A DNA stretch of 64,000 bases from NCBI GenBank assembly GCA_024278175.1, contig JAJRTS010000087.1, positions 1 to 64,000 of the forward strand, in the 5' to 3' direction. The stretch is from Gemmatimonadales bacterium. GTDB taxonomy: Bacteria > Gemmatimonadota > Glassbacteria > GWA2-58-10. Position 1 is the stretch's first letter, and every line of letters begins with the position of its first letter. The notes below the pieces were generated by a model, which worked only from the letters and a program-made list of their open reading frames with translations, had not been told where the DNA came from and searched no databases. A program made the translations under genes and the position numbers. Positions 1 to 7,816 of this stretch are shown in pieces.

Positions 1-1422
1 GTAGAATTTTCGCAGGTCGGGAGTATCGTCCGGCCAGCCGAGCGTGGAGAACGGCCAGAGCTGGCTGGAGAACCAGGTATCCAGCACGTCCTCGTCCTGA
101 CGGATATCCGCGCTGCCGCAATGGGCGCACTTATCGGGGTCGGTCTCGCTGACGGTCATCTCCGCGCAACTCTCGCAGTACCAGACAGGCACCTGATGGC
201 CCCACCAGATCTGGCGGCTGATGCACCAGTCGCGGATATTCTCAAGCCAGTCGTAGTAGATTTTGGTCCAGCGCCCGGGATGAAATTTCACTTTCCCGCT
301 ACGCACCACTTCCAGCGCGGGCCCGGCAAGGGGCTTCATCCTGACGAACCACTGTGTGGACAGGTACGGTTCCACTATCGTGTCGCAACGGTAGCAGTGG
401 CTCACCGGGTGGGCATGGTCCTCTATTTTTTCCAGCAGGCCTTCGGCCTCCAGTTGCGCCACCAGTTTTTTGCGGGCCTCAAAACGGTCCATGCCGGCGT
501 ACGGGCCCGCCAGCTCGTTCATCGTCCCGTCCCCGGCCATCACCTGCACCTGCTCCAGCCCATGACGGCGGCCGATCTCGAAATCGTTCGGGTCGTGGGC
601 CGGAGTCACTTTGACCAGTCCGGTGCCGAACCCGGGGTCCACGTGGCTGTCGGCGATAATAGCTATCTCGCGGCCCACCACGGGCAGACGCAGCTTGCGG
701 CCGATCAGCTCCCTGTAGCGCTCATCCTCCGGGTTAACCGCCACGGCCGTGTCGCCCAGCATGGTCTCGGGACGGGTTGTGGCCACGGTGATCGAACCCC
801 CGTCGCCATCGGCGAACGGATAGCGGATATGGTAGAGCTTTCCGTTGAGGTCCAGGTGGTCCACTTCCTCGTCGGCCAGGGCGGTCTGGCAGCGCGGGCA
901 CCAGTTGATGATATACTTGCCGCGGTAGATCAGCCCCTTGTCGTAGAGCGAGACGAACACGCGGCGCACGGCTCGGCTCAGGCCCTCGTCCATCGTAAAG
1001 CGGTAGCGGCTCCAGTCGCAGGCGCAGCCCATCTTCTTGAGCTGCTCGACAATTGTCCGCTCGCGGTCGTCCTTCCATTGCCTGATCTTGCCGATCAGCG
1101 CCTCGCGGCCAATCTGGTGACGGTTCTGGCCCTGGCCCCGGAGCTGCTTTTCCACCACGTTCTGGGTGGCGATTCCGGCATGATCCACTCCCGGCACCCA
1201 GAGGGTCTCGAAACCGCGCAGGCGGCGGCTGCGGATCAGGATGTCCTGGATAGTTTCGTTGAGCGCGTGGCCCATATGCAGTACGCCGGTTACGTTCGGC
1301 GGCGGGATGACTATCGTGAACGTCGGCTTGTCCGAGCCGGCATCGGCCTTGAAATATTCCTGCTCTTCCCAGTATTTATACCATCTTTTTTCGACCACCT
1401 TGGGGTCGTACTGTTTGTCCAT
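1..1422 (-). CDS. valS: Valine--tRNA ligase, 3' end beyond window
   Basis: Class Ia aminoacyl-tRNA synthetase that charges tRNA-Val in the cytoplasm. The N-terminus reads [20 protein letters not shown]. The HIGH-type ATP motif follows in [14 protein letters not shown] (about residues 38-51), and then [13 protein letters not shown]. Downstream are the editing-domain region ([17 protein letters not shown]) and cysteine pairs CPRC and CESC/CAHC, typical of zinc-binding insertions. The gene runs off the left edge, so the KMSKS half is not visible. I chose ATG at 1422. An in-frame TTG at 1434 lies four bases after a GGGAGG and is a possible alternative start. Divergent from fhs. Identification is firm. 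Confidence 0.95.
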   Translation of the reverse strand, partial: MDKQYDPKVVEKRWYKYWEEQEYFKADAGSDKPTFTIVIPPPNVTGVLHMGHALNETIQDILIRSRRLRGFETLWVPGVDHAGIATQNVVEKQLRGQGQNRHQIGREALIGKIRQWKDDRERTIVEQLKKMGCACDWSRYRFTMDEGLSRAVRRVFVSLYDKGLIYRGKYIINWCPRCQTALADEEVDHLDLNGKLYHIRYPFADGDGGSITVATTRPETMLGDTAVAVNPEDERYRELIGRKLRLPVVGREIAIIADSHVDPGFGTGLVKVTPAHDPNDFEIGRRHGLEQVQVMAGDGTMNELAGPYAGMDRFEARKKLVAQLEAEGLLEKIEDHAHPVSHCYRCDTIVEPYLSTQWFVRMKPLAGPALEVVRSGKVKFHPGRWTKIYYDWLENIRDWCISRQIWWGHQVPVWYCESCAEMTVSETDPDKCAHCGSADIRQDEDVLDTWFSSQLWPFSTLGWPDDTPDLRKFY

Positions 1423-1504
1423 CTCCGCGGACAAGCTGCCTCCCTTTATCTCGAAATCATGTTATTTTTGGTACTCGGGTCTCGCTTAATGCGAATAAGC
1501 TTGT

Positions 1505-1533
1505 AAAGTATGCAAATAGGGGTTTGAGGTCAA
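1505..1533 (-). promoter_or_regulatory. Possible promoter of valS
   Basis: TTGACC and TACTTT are separated by 17 bases on the minus strand, about 85 bases upstream of valS. The -10 match is poor. The -35 sits in a small GTTTGA-GG-TCAAAC palindrome. No T-box leader is recognisable in the short transcribed region. Confidence 0.3.
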
Positions 1534-1718
1534 ACCTTTTGCATCCGGGCCAACCGGGGTTATAATGATAGCCGGGCATGGCTTGTTTCCTGATTATCAT
1601 TGAATATTTCTCTGCCCGATTGCACTTTATAGCGGAAATGTAACACAAGCGGACAACTGCAACGTACTATTCTTCCGGGACGACAATCAGTAAACAAAAT
1701 TATTTAGTGGAGGCCACG

Positions 1719-3416
1719 ATGGCTGAGAGCGGAACCGAAAGGACCAGAGTACCCAGCGATATCGAGATCGCCCAGAGCGCAAATATCCGCCCCATACAGG
1801 AAATCGCCGCCCAGGTCGGTATCGGCGATGACCAGCTCGAACACTACGGCCACTACAAGGCCAAGGTGGGCCTGGACGTGCTGAAAAACAACAAGAAGCA
1901 GAAAGGGAAGCTGGTGCTGGTAACCGCTATCAGCGCCACCAGCAGCGGCGTGGGCAAATCGACCGTGAGCGTGGGCCTGGCCCAGGCGCTCAAGCGGCGG
2001 GAGAAAAACGTGATGCTCTGCCTGCGCGAGCCCTCGCTCGGTCCCTGCATGGGGATCAAAGGCGGGGCGGCGGGCGGCGGCTACAGCCAGGTGATTCCGA
2101 TGGAGGATATCAACCTCCACTTTACCGGCGACATCCACGCGGTGTCGGCCGCGCACAACCTGCTCAGCGCGATGGTGGACAACAGCCTGCATCAGGGCAA
2201 CTCCAACGGGATCGATCCCCGCCGGGTGGTCTGGCCGCGGGCGCTGGACATGAATGACCGCAGCCTGCGCCGGATCGTGGTGGGGCTGGCCGGGCCGCTC
2301 AACGGCGTACCCCGCGAGGAGCGCTTCCTGATCACGGTGGCCAGCGAGGTGATGGCGATCCTGTGTCTGGCCACGGACCTCAAGGACCTTGAGAAAAAAC
2401 TGGGCCGGATCATCGTGGGCTACGACATGGGTCGTGAACCGGTGTTCGCCGGGCAGGTAAAAGCCCCCGGAGCGATGACCGCGCTGCTGCGCGATGCGTT
2501 CAAGCCCAACCTGGTGCAAACCCTGGAGGGCGGCCCGGCGCTGGTCCACGGCGGCCCGTTCGCCAATATCGCCCACGGCTGCAACAGCCTGGCCGCCACG
2601 CGGCTGGCCCTGGGACTCTGCGATTACGTGGTCACCGAGGCCGGGTTCGGCGCGGACCTGGGCGCGGAGAAATTTTTCAACATCAAGTGCCGCTACGGCA
2701 ACCTTCACCCGGACTGCGTGGTGCTGGTAGCCAGCGCCCGGGCGATCAAGTTCCAGGGCGGAGCCGCCCCAAAAGAGCTGGACGAGGAGAACCTGGAGGC
2801 GCTGATCCGCGGGATGGGCAACCTGGATAAACACGTGGAGAATATCCGCAAATACGGCGTACCCGTGGTGGTGGCGCTCAACAGCTACATCACCGACAGC
2901 CGGGGCGAAACCGAGCTGCTGGCTAAGCACTGCCAGAAGCTGGGCGTGCCGTGGTCGATTACCGACGTCTGGGAAAAAGGCGGCGAGGGCGGCCTGGACC
3001 TGGCCGACAAGGTGGATGAGCAGATAAGCTCCGGCAAGGCGGACTTCCGCTTTCTCTACGACGCCGAGGAGCCGGTGCAGCAGAAGATCGAGACGATTGC
3101 GCGGGAGATGTACGGGGCCGGCAGCGTGGAGTACAGCACCACCGCCCGGCGCAACATCCAGGCGATCGAGAAATCCGGGCTGGACAACCTGCCGATCTGC
3201 ATGGCCAAAACCCAGTACTCGCTATCCGACAACCCGGCCCTGCTGGGACGGCCCAGCGGGTTCAACATCACCGTGCGCGAGGTGATCCCCTCGGCCGGCG
3301 CGGGATTCCTGGTGGCCCTTACCGGGGATATCATGACCATGCCGGGCCTGCCCAAAAGGCCCGCGGCGGAGAATATCGGCGTGGACAAGGACGGCAAGAT
3401 TTACGGGTTGTTTTAG
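1719..3416 (+). CDS. fhs: Formate--tetrahydrofolate ligase
   Basis: ATP-dependent synthesis of 10-formyl-THF from formate and THF, feeding C1 metabolism. The family N-terminus (DIEIAQSANIRPIQEIAAQ) is followed by the P-loop TSSGVGKST at about residues 73-82, and by the GGAAGGGYSQVIPMEDINLH and DLGAEKFFNIKCR blocks. It ends at the usual C-terminus, at full family length (565 aa). The frame is open from a GTG at 1707. That GTG lies inside the GTGGAGG Shine-Dalgarno for ATG 1719 (spacing 5), so ATG 1719 is preferred. It stands alone here, with no folD or acetogenesis genes nearby. Confidence 0.97.
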   Translation: MAESGTERTRVPSDIEIAQSANIRPIQEIAAQVGIGDDQLEHYGHYKAKVGLDVLKNNKKQKGKLVLVTAISATSSGVGKSTVSVGLAQALKRREKNVMLCLREPSLGPCMGIKGGAAGGGYSQVIPMEDINLHFTGDIHAVSAAHNLLSAMVDNSLHQGNSNGIDPRRVVWPRALDMNDRSLRRIVVGLAGPLNGVPREERFLITVASEVMAILCLATDLKDLEKKLGRIIVGYDMGREPVFAGQVKAPGAMTALLRDAFKPNLVQTLEGGPALVHGGPFANIAHGCNSLAATRLALGLCDYVVTEAGFGADLGAEKFFNIKCRYGNLHPDCVVLVASARAIKFQGGAAPKELDEENLEALIRGMGNLDKHVENIRKYGVPVVVALNSYITDSRGETELLAKHCQKLGVPWSITDVWEKGGEGGLDLADKVDEQISSGKADFRFLYDAEEPVQQKIETIAREMYGAGSVEYSTTARRNIQAIEKSGLDNLPICMAKTQYSLSDNPALLGRPSGFNITVREVIPSAGAGFLVALTGDIMTMPGLPKRPAAENIGVDKDGKIYGLF

Positions 3417-3433
3417 CAGAAACTGCAAATCCC

Positions 3434-3462
3434 CCTCAATCCCCTTTTGCCAAAGGGGGAGG
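3434..3462 (+). terminator. Hairpin downstream of fhs
   Basis: Stem CCCCTTT/AAAGGGG (3441-3447 with 3452-3458) around a TGCC loop, extended by CCTC/GAGG. There is no U-tract, so its terminator role is uncertain. It marks the last GC-rich segment before the AT-rich insert. Confidence 0.35.
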
Positions 3463-3571
3463 CAAAAAGAACACAACAGCCTAACTAATCAACGATAAGT
3501 TGGGCCTTGAAGAACGGCTTTTTGAGGAATATCCATGTCATTATATCAACCAAAATAGTCAAGTTTTATTC

Positions 3572-3600
3572 TTGACATTAACTTATGTAGCTGCTATAAT
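3572..3600 (+). promoter_or_regulatory. Consensus sigma-70 promoter of the AT-rich insert
   Basis: Exact TTGACA at 3572-3577 and exact TATAAT at 3595-3600, separated by 17 bases. Predicted transcription starts near 3607, about 95 bases before the GTG of the ParB-like gene. This is one of the best promoters in the window and predicts strong constitutive expression unless repressed. Confidence 0.8.
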
Positions 3601-3703
3601 CGTAAGAATCCGTGATTGAAAATCACGGCTATCAAGGATTTATAAGATAACAATTAACAATCTGCCGTATTAATTCAGGTGAAACAGAAGTGGAGGGCCG
3701 ATT

Positions 3704-4957
3704 GTGAAAGACCAAGAAGTAAATTACATACCGATAGCAGACCTTGTATTATGGACTGAAAATCCACGCGATCAAATTGATGAAAATGCAACTGATCAGG
3801 AAATCGCTGATTTGGCTATCAATAGTCATCAATCAAGGTGGAAATTGTCTAAGCTGGCAAGCGAGATGGGTGAATACTATGACTACAGTGAATTGCCAAC
3901 CGTAGTATACCACGGAGAAAAACCCGTTGTGTATGACGGTAACAGAAGGATGATTTTAGGCAAAATCAAACATCAACTTGTTCAAGTTGACAACACGCAA
4001 AATATTACTATTCCAGATTTTCCTACAAACATACCGTGTAATGTCTGCATTGAAAGAATTGCCTTGAAAAACGTTCTAAGAAAACACGGGGATAGTGGAT
4101 CTTGGAATCCTCTGGAAAGAGATATTTTTCTCAATAAGTACATGGGGAAAAGAAAAAGCACATTTATGATAATAGAAGAAAGCACCGGATTAATAAGTGC
4201 GCATCCTCATTTAAATAAGGGGTTTGTTAAGAAGGAAATTTTTTCAAATGAACACCTAATAAGAATGGGATTTGACGTTGCAGATGGATTGTTAAAAACT
4301 AGGCATCAGGATGAAGAAGCCAAAGCCATTCTATCAGATATTTCCAAAAAAATTGAATCAAAGACTATTACCACAAGGAAGCAGCGTGGAAAAATATTAG
4401 AAAATCTCGAACCCTCAAATAGAGAACTGATAGATAACAATAAAAAGCAGAGTATGCACTCGTTTAATTATAATTTTTCACCTGCAGGCAATGAAATAGC
4501 GCTCAAGAAGCCCCGGCAATCAAAAAGGATCAAGAACGTTGGCCATACGTTATTTGGCGGCGAACTCTATCTAAGTGCAGGGTTAACCAATAATTTATAC
4601 AGAGACATTTCTGAACTGCACAAGTTTTATACGGAAAACGATAAAACCCTAGACCCATCGTTTTTTGCTTTGATCAGGATGTCATTACGCTTGTTGTGCG
4701 AAATGGCTGCGAATGATCTTGATCAGAAAATGGAGGAGTATACAAAGGAAAATTTTATTAAAGGCAAGAAGTCCCTTGACCAGAACACAACAACGACCTT
4801 GTCTACCCAAAATGTAACTGAGAAGAGCATTCCTCAATTGCTGCATGTTGGGGCACATAACTATACTACAGCATCAAACAAGGATCAAACTATTGCAATT
4901 TCTATTATTCTTGGTGCAATGCTTACAATAACGCATGGAAAAGATGATATTAAATGA
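3704..4957 (+). CDS. ParB/Srx-like domain protein of an AT-rich two-gene insert
   Basis: A 417-residue protein whose first ~100 residues look like a ParB/sulfiredoxin-fold N-domain. It has an opening YIPIADLVLWTENPRDQ (ENPRDQ at 19-24) and the GxRR-type box as DGNRRMILGKI (78-88). The remainder matches nothing I recognise. A helical C-terminal third (from about residue 285) carries LIRMSLRLLCEMAANDL and LLHVGAHNY, reminiscent of helical domains in abortive-infection and restriction-associated proteins; that likeness is impressionistic. GTG start with TGGAGGG six bases upstream. The stop overlaps the next gene as ATGA. Codon use is strongly AT-biased against both flanks, indicating transfer. 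Likely a DNA-binding or nuclease partner of the methyltransferase; a fully orphan role is possible. Confidence 0.7.
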   Translation: MKDQEVNYIPIADLVLWTENPRDQIDENATDQEIADLAINSHQSRWKLSKLASEMGEYYDYSELPTVVYHGEKPVVYDGNRRMILGKIKHQLVQVDNTQNITIPDFPTNIPCNVCIERIALKNVLRKHGDSGSWNPLERDIFLNKYMGKRKSTFMIIEESTGLISAHPHLNKGFVKKEIFSNEHLIRMGFDVADGLLKTRHQDEEAKAILSDISKKIESKTITTRKQRGKILENLEPSNRELIDNNKKQSMHSFNYNFSPAGNEIALKKPRQSKRIKNVGHTLFGGELYLSAGLTNNLYRDISELHKFYTENDKTLDPSFFALIRMSLRLLCEMAANDLDQKMEEYTKENFIKGKKSLDQNTTTTLSTQNVTEKSIPQLLHVGAHNYTTASNKDQTIAISIILGAMLTITHGKDDIK

Positions 4958-5814
4958 GCAACTATTATTCACCGTTAAGGTATCCAGGCGGAAAAAACTG
5001 CATCTTCAATTTTGTATCCAAGCTTTTCTACGAGAATAACTTGGTTGGAATCAACTATGCAGAACCGTATGCAGGTGGTGCTGGATTGGCATTAAGGCTA
5101 TTATTTGAAGAATATGTTAATAGAATTTACATTAATGATTTAGATAGGTCTATTTTTGCTTTCTGGAAAACAGTCGTAGAGAATTCAGATAGATTCTGTG
5201 ATTGGTTATCTGACGTTGACGTTACAATGAACACTTGGTTCAAGTGTAAGGAAATCCAAAGATACAAGAATTCAGAAAACCTTTTCACCTTAGCGAAATC
5301 TACATTTTTCCTCAACAGAACTAATATTTCAGGTGTTATAAAGGGCGGTGTTATAGGAGGCCAAGAGCAAAAGGGGAATTATAAAATCGGAGCTCGATTT
5401 AATAAAAGTGACTTGATAGAGAGAATTCAAAAAATATCAAGATATAAAGATCGAATCATTGTTTCGTCTTTGGACGGATTGAAGTTTGTTAAGAATACAA
5501 ATAAAAGCAAGGAGAAAGTGTTTTTTTATCTAGATCCTCCATATTATAAAAAAGGGGCTGATCTATATATGAATTTTTATACAAATAAGGATCACATAAG
5601 ACTTTCAAAATATGTTAATGAGATGCCCAACATGTGGATGGTTTCTTACGACAATCATGAATTCGTTTTGAAACTTTTTGGAGAGAAGAAAAAAATTATA
5701 TATAAAATTTCTCAAAGCACTTCAAATAGAGTCGGTAATGAAGCCTTGATCTTCTCTGATAAAATTCAATTCGTAGAGTCGATGGAAAGTTTGAATTCAG
5801 CTACTTTGGTTTGA
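4954..5814 (+). CDS. D12-class (Dam-type) adenine-N6 DNA methyltransferase
   Basis: Transfers methyl from SAM to adenine in duplex DNA. It has the alpha-class motif order: PLRYPGGK near the N-terminus (7-14), SAM-binding EPYAGGAG (37-44), the Dam-family NRTNISGVI segment (121-129) and catalytic DPPYY (194-198). At 286 aa it is intact and of Dam/DpnM length. The recognition sequence cannot be read from the protein. It overlaps the ParB-like gene by four bases (ATGA), so the two are probably translationally coupled. AT-rich codon use matches its partner. No restriction endonuclease gene is adjacent, so it may be orphan, or its effector may be the ParB-like protein. Confidence 0.9.
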   Translation: MSNYYSPLRYPGGKNCIFNFVSKLFYENNLVGINYAEPYAGGAGLALRLLFEEYVNRIYINDLDRSIFAFWKTVVENSDRFCDWLSDVDVTMNTWFKCKEIQRYKNSENLFTLAKSTFFLNRTNISGVIKGGVIGGQEQKGNYKIGARFNKSDLIERIQKISRYKDRIIVSSLDGLKFVKNTNKSKEKVFFYLDPPYYKKGADLYMNFYTNKDHIRLSKYVNEMPNMWMVSYDNHEFVLKLFGEKKKIIYKISQSTSNRVGNEALIFSDKIQFVESMESLNSATLV

Positions 5815-5825
5815 ATGTATAAAAA

Positions 5826-5847
5826 GGGGCACGGCATGCCGTGCCCC
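5826..5847. repeat. Perfect 22-base palindrome, CACGGCATG family
   Basis: Perfect inverted repeat with arms of 11 bases (GGGGCACGGCA and its complement), eleven bases after the methyltransferase stop and flanked by an A-run on the left. It could terminate transcription from either side. It shares the CACGGCATG core with the palindrome at 18771, so it is probably a REP-like dispersed element rather than a unique terminator. Confidence 0.75.
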
Positions 5848-5861
5848 TACGCTGTTTTGAA

Positions 5862-7541
5862 TTACCGCACTTCCCACGGGGCAATAACCACCTTGCGCCC
5901 GGCCCTTCGGCCGAACTTGAGCGGCGGGCGTCCCCGCTCGAACGCCCCGATATCCGGCGCCGCGCCCGCGTAGCTGTCGTTGAACCCCGGTATTTCTGCC
6001 CCGGAGTCGATCATCGGATTCGGCACGCGGATCACCTTGTCGGTCTGGGTCCAGTGCTCGCCGCCATGCTCCACCTCTGTGCGTCCCCACTTGATCCTCG
6101 TGGTAGTGACGGCCGGGAACCACTCCAGCCCCTGACTCGGCTCCAAAGCGGGCTTGCCGCCGCCGATCCTGTTTTTAAGCCAGCGCTTCCCGTTAGATAT
6201 CCCGGTAAAAAAATCGTACTGGAAGTCCAGCGGCTCGATGGGATCACGGACTCCGGTCAGCACGCCGGGACAGTCGTAGAGGTTGTTGCGACTGATTACA
6301 TCGGAGAGCTGATGGCCGCTGAACACGCGGAACGCCCCGCGCGGCTGCAGAGCGGTGTTGTGGAACACGTAGCGCCGCCCGCCGCGCCACTGGCGGTCGT
6401 CGCCTCCCACCTTGATCATCGTCCCGCCGATCGGGTCTTTCTGCGTCCTTCGGCTCAGGCCCAGCACGTTGCGGAAAATATAGAGCGGCCCGCGGCTGGT
6501 GGTGGCCGTGGCGATATGGGTGAACGTATGATGGATGTAGTTGCCCCAGATCCTCACGTTCATGTTCGCGCCCTCGGCCTCGATAGCGTCGTCCCACACA
6601 TTGGCCACGATATTGCCGTAGATGTCGCTGTCACGGTTGGGAGCGCCCTGCCAGGAGTAGTTGCTCCCCCCGCCGATAGCGTCGTTGTAGCCGTGGTCTT
6701 CGGTGGAGGTAATCTCGTTGTAACGGATGATGTTGTGGCCCGATGAATTCCAGAGGGTAATGGCCTGGGGGCCGCTGGGATGGCCCGTGTCCCAGTCGTT
6801 GCTCCAGCCGGTGGGGTTCTCGATCAGGTTACGCTGAATCACCAGATCACCCACGCCCGCGCCCGCGCGCACGGCGCTGTCGCCCCAGCCCAGCCAAGCC
6901 ATCCTGCGATCGCCGCGTCCCCACTCGGTGATACGGCAGTCCTCGATAACCACGTGGTGGCTGCCCTTGCGGATCAGGATCGCGTCCTGCCCGGCCATCC
7001 GCAGCTCCAACCCCCGCACGATTATATAACTCCCCTCGATCACGATGTTGTGCGCCTGGGTTTTCTCCGGGTCGATAACGTGTTTGGCCCCGGGCCGCAC
7101 GGTTACCAGATGCCAGCCCTCGGGTGTGCCGCTCCGGGTTATCTCCAGCAGGCCGTCGCTGACGCCGTCGTCAAGGAAGGTGGTCCTGCCCACCGGGAAA
7201 TCCTCGCTCATCGTACTGGCAGTCAGCTTCAAAGTTTTGCCGTTGTGAATCAACTCGACCTCGTACCGGGTGTCCGGCTCCAGCCCGACAATACTGCCAC
7301 GGAACTGGCTGTCGCGCACGTTGTAGAACAGGGGGATTACCTCGCGCCACGCGCCGCCATCGGCCCCGCGGTAGCGCACGGCGCACTGGCTTAGATCGTC
7401 CGAGGGGGGGACGGTGTAATAGAGTCCCAGGCACTCGAACGTGGCTACCGCGTAGGGGTTGGGAAGGTTCTCCTGAGCAAGCGCAAAAGATGCGGCAAAG
7501 AGACAGACTAACACGGCAAAAAAAACTGGCAGCTTGCTCAT
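5862..7541 (-). CDS. Secreted right-handed beta-helix protein, polysaccharide-lyase-like
   Basis: Starts with a Sec signal peptide (MSKLPVFFAVLVCLFAASF, cleavage near ALAQ). Next is a short fibronectin-III-like module (VGLEPDTRYEVELIHNGKTL), then repeated beta-helix coils such as HNIVIEGSYIIVRGLELR, HHVVIEDCRITEWG and NIIRYNEITS. These coils are typical of pectate-lyase/PL6-like folds. Probably acts outside the cell on acidic or sulfated polysaccharide; no catalytic set is certain. ATG 7541 has GGAGC seven bases upstream. A degraded copy of its C-terminal FNDSYAGA tail lies just upstream, near 7.77 kb. Downstream of an FAD oxidoreductase in the same direction. Confidence 0.75.
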   Translation of the reverse strand: MSKLPVFFAVLVCLFAASFALAQENLPNPYAVATFECLGLYYTVPPSDDLSQCAVRYRGADGGAWREVIPLFYNVRDSQFRGSIVGLEPDTRYEVELIHNGKTLKLTASTMSEDFPVGRTTFLDDGVSDGLLEITRSGTPEGWHLVTVRPGAKHVIDPEKTQAHNIVIEGSYIIVRGLELRMAGQDAILIRKGSHHVVIEDCRITEWGRGDRRMAWLGWGDSAVRAGAGVGDLVIQRNLIENPTGWSNDWDTGHPSGPQAITLWNSSGHNIIRYNEITSTEDHGYNDAIGGGSNYSWQGAPNRDSDIYGNIVANVWDDAIEAEGANMNVRIWGNYIHHTFTHIATATTSRGPLYIFRNVLGLSRRTQKDPIGGTMIKVGGDDRQWRGGRRYVFHNTALQPRGAFRVFSGHQLSDVISRNNLYDCPGVLTGVRDPIEPLDFQYDFFTGISNGKRWLKNRIGGGKPALEPSQGLEWFPAVTTTRIKWGRTEVEHGGEHWTQTDKVIRVPNPMIDSGAEIPGFNDSYAGAAPDIGAFERGRPPLKFGRRAGRKVVIAPWEVR

Positions 7542-7694
7542 CGGGGTGCTCCGGGGTGATGGTAACGGGTAAGGGAATTTTGCTCAGGGATCAATGGGAG
7601 AGCGTTTTTCCAACACGCTCCTGGATAAGGCATAAGATAATGGGCAAAATAATCCACGGAAAAAATTCTTCCGCAGTTTATATTATGCTCTTAA

Positions 7695-7800
7695 TTACTC
7701 CACTTCTCCCGTCAGCAGCACCATCGCCACCGCCCGGCGGCCGCGCCCCGTCGCCCCGATACCCCCCCCGCGCCCGCGCAGCTGTCGTTGAAGTCCGGCA
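7695..7800 (-). pseudogene. Chimeric remnant: beta-helix tail joined to an acpS tail
   Basis: Reading leftward on the minus strand, about 7742-7800 encodes LPDFNDSCAGAGG. This matches the FNDSYAGAAPDIGAF end of the beta-helix gene at 5.95 kb. It runs into 7695-7738, which encodes RAVAMVLLTGEVE plus stop, identical to the last 13 residues of acpS (9540). Nucleotide identity to acpS covers about 41 bases with one mismatch. The two segments are in different frames and separated by a G-run. No start or upstream reading frame is present, so this is decayed duplicated DNA. The rest of the 7542-7816 gap shows nothing I can interpret. Confidence 0.8.
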
Positions 7801-7816
7801 GCACTCGCCATTGTGC

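Noticed and set aside
121-1506. 461-codon plus-strand open frame opposite valS
   Set aside because: The minus strand encodes an unmistakable valyl-tRNA synthetase; the plus frame is a GC-rich antisense shadow without family sequence.
3417-5861. AT-rich insert as a prophage or integrative element
   Set aside because: No integrase, tRNA target or flanking direct repeats seen; only two genes are present.
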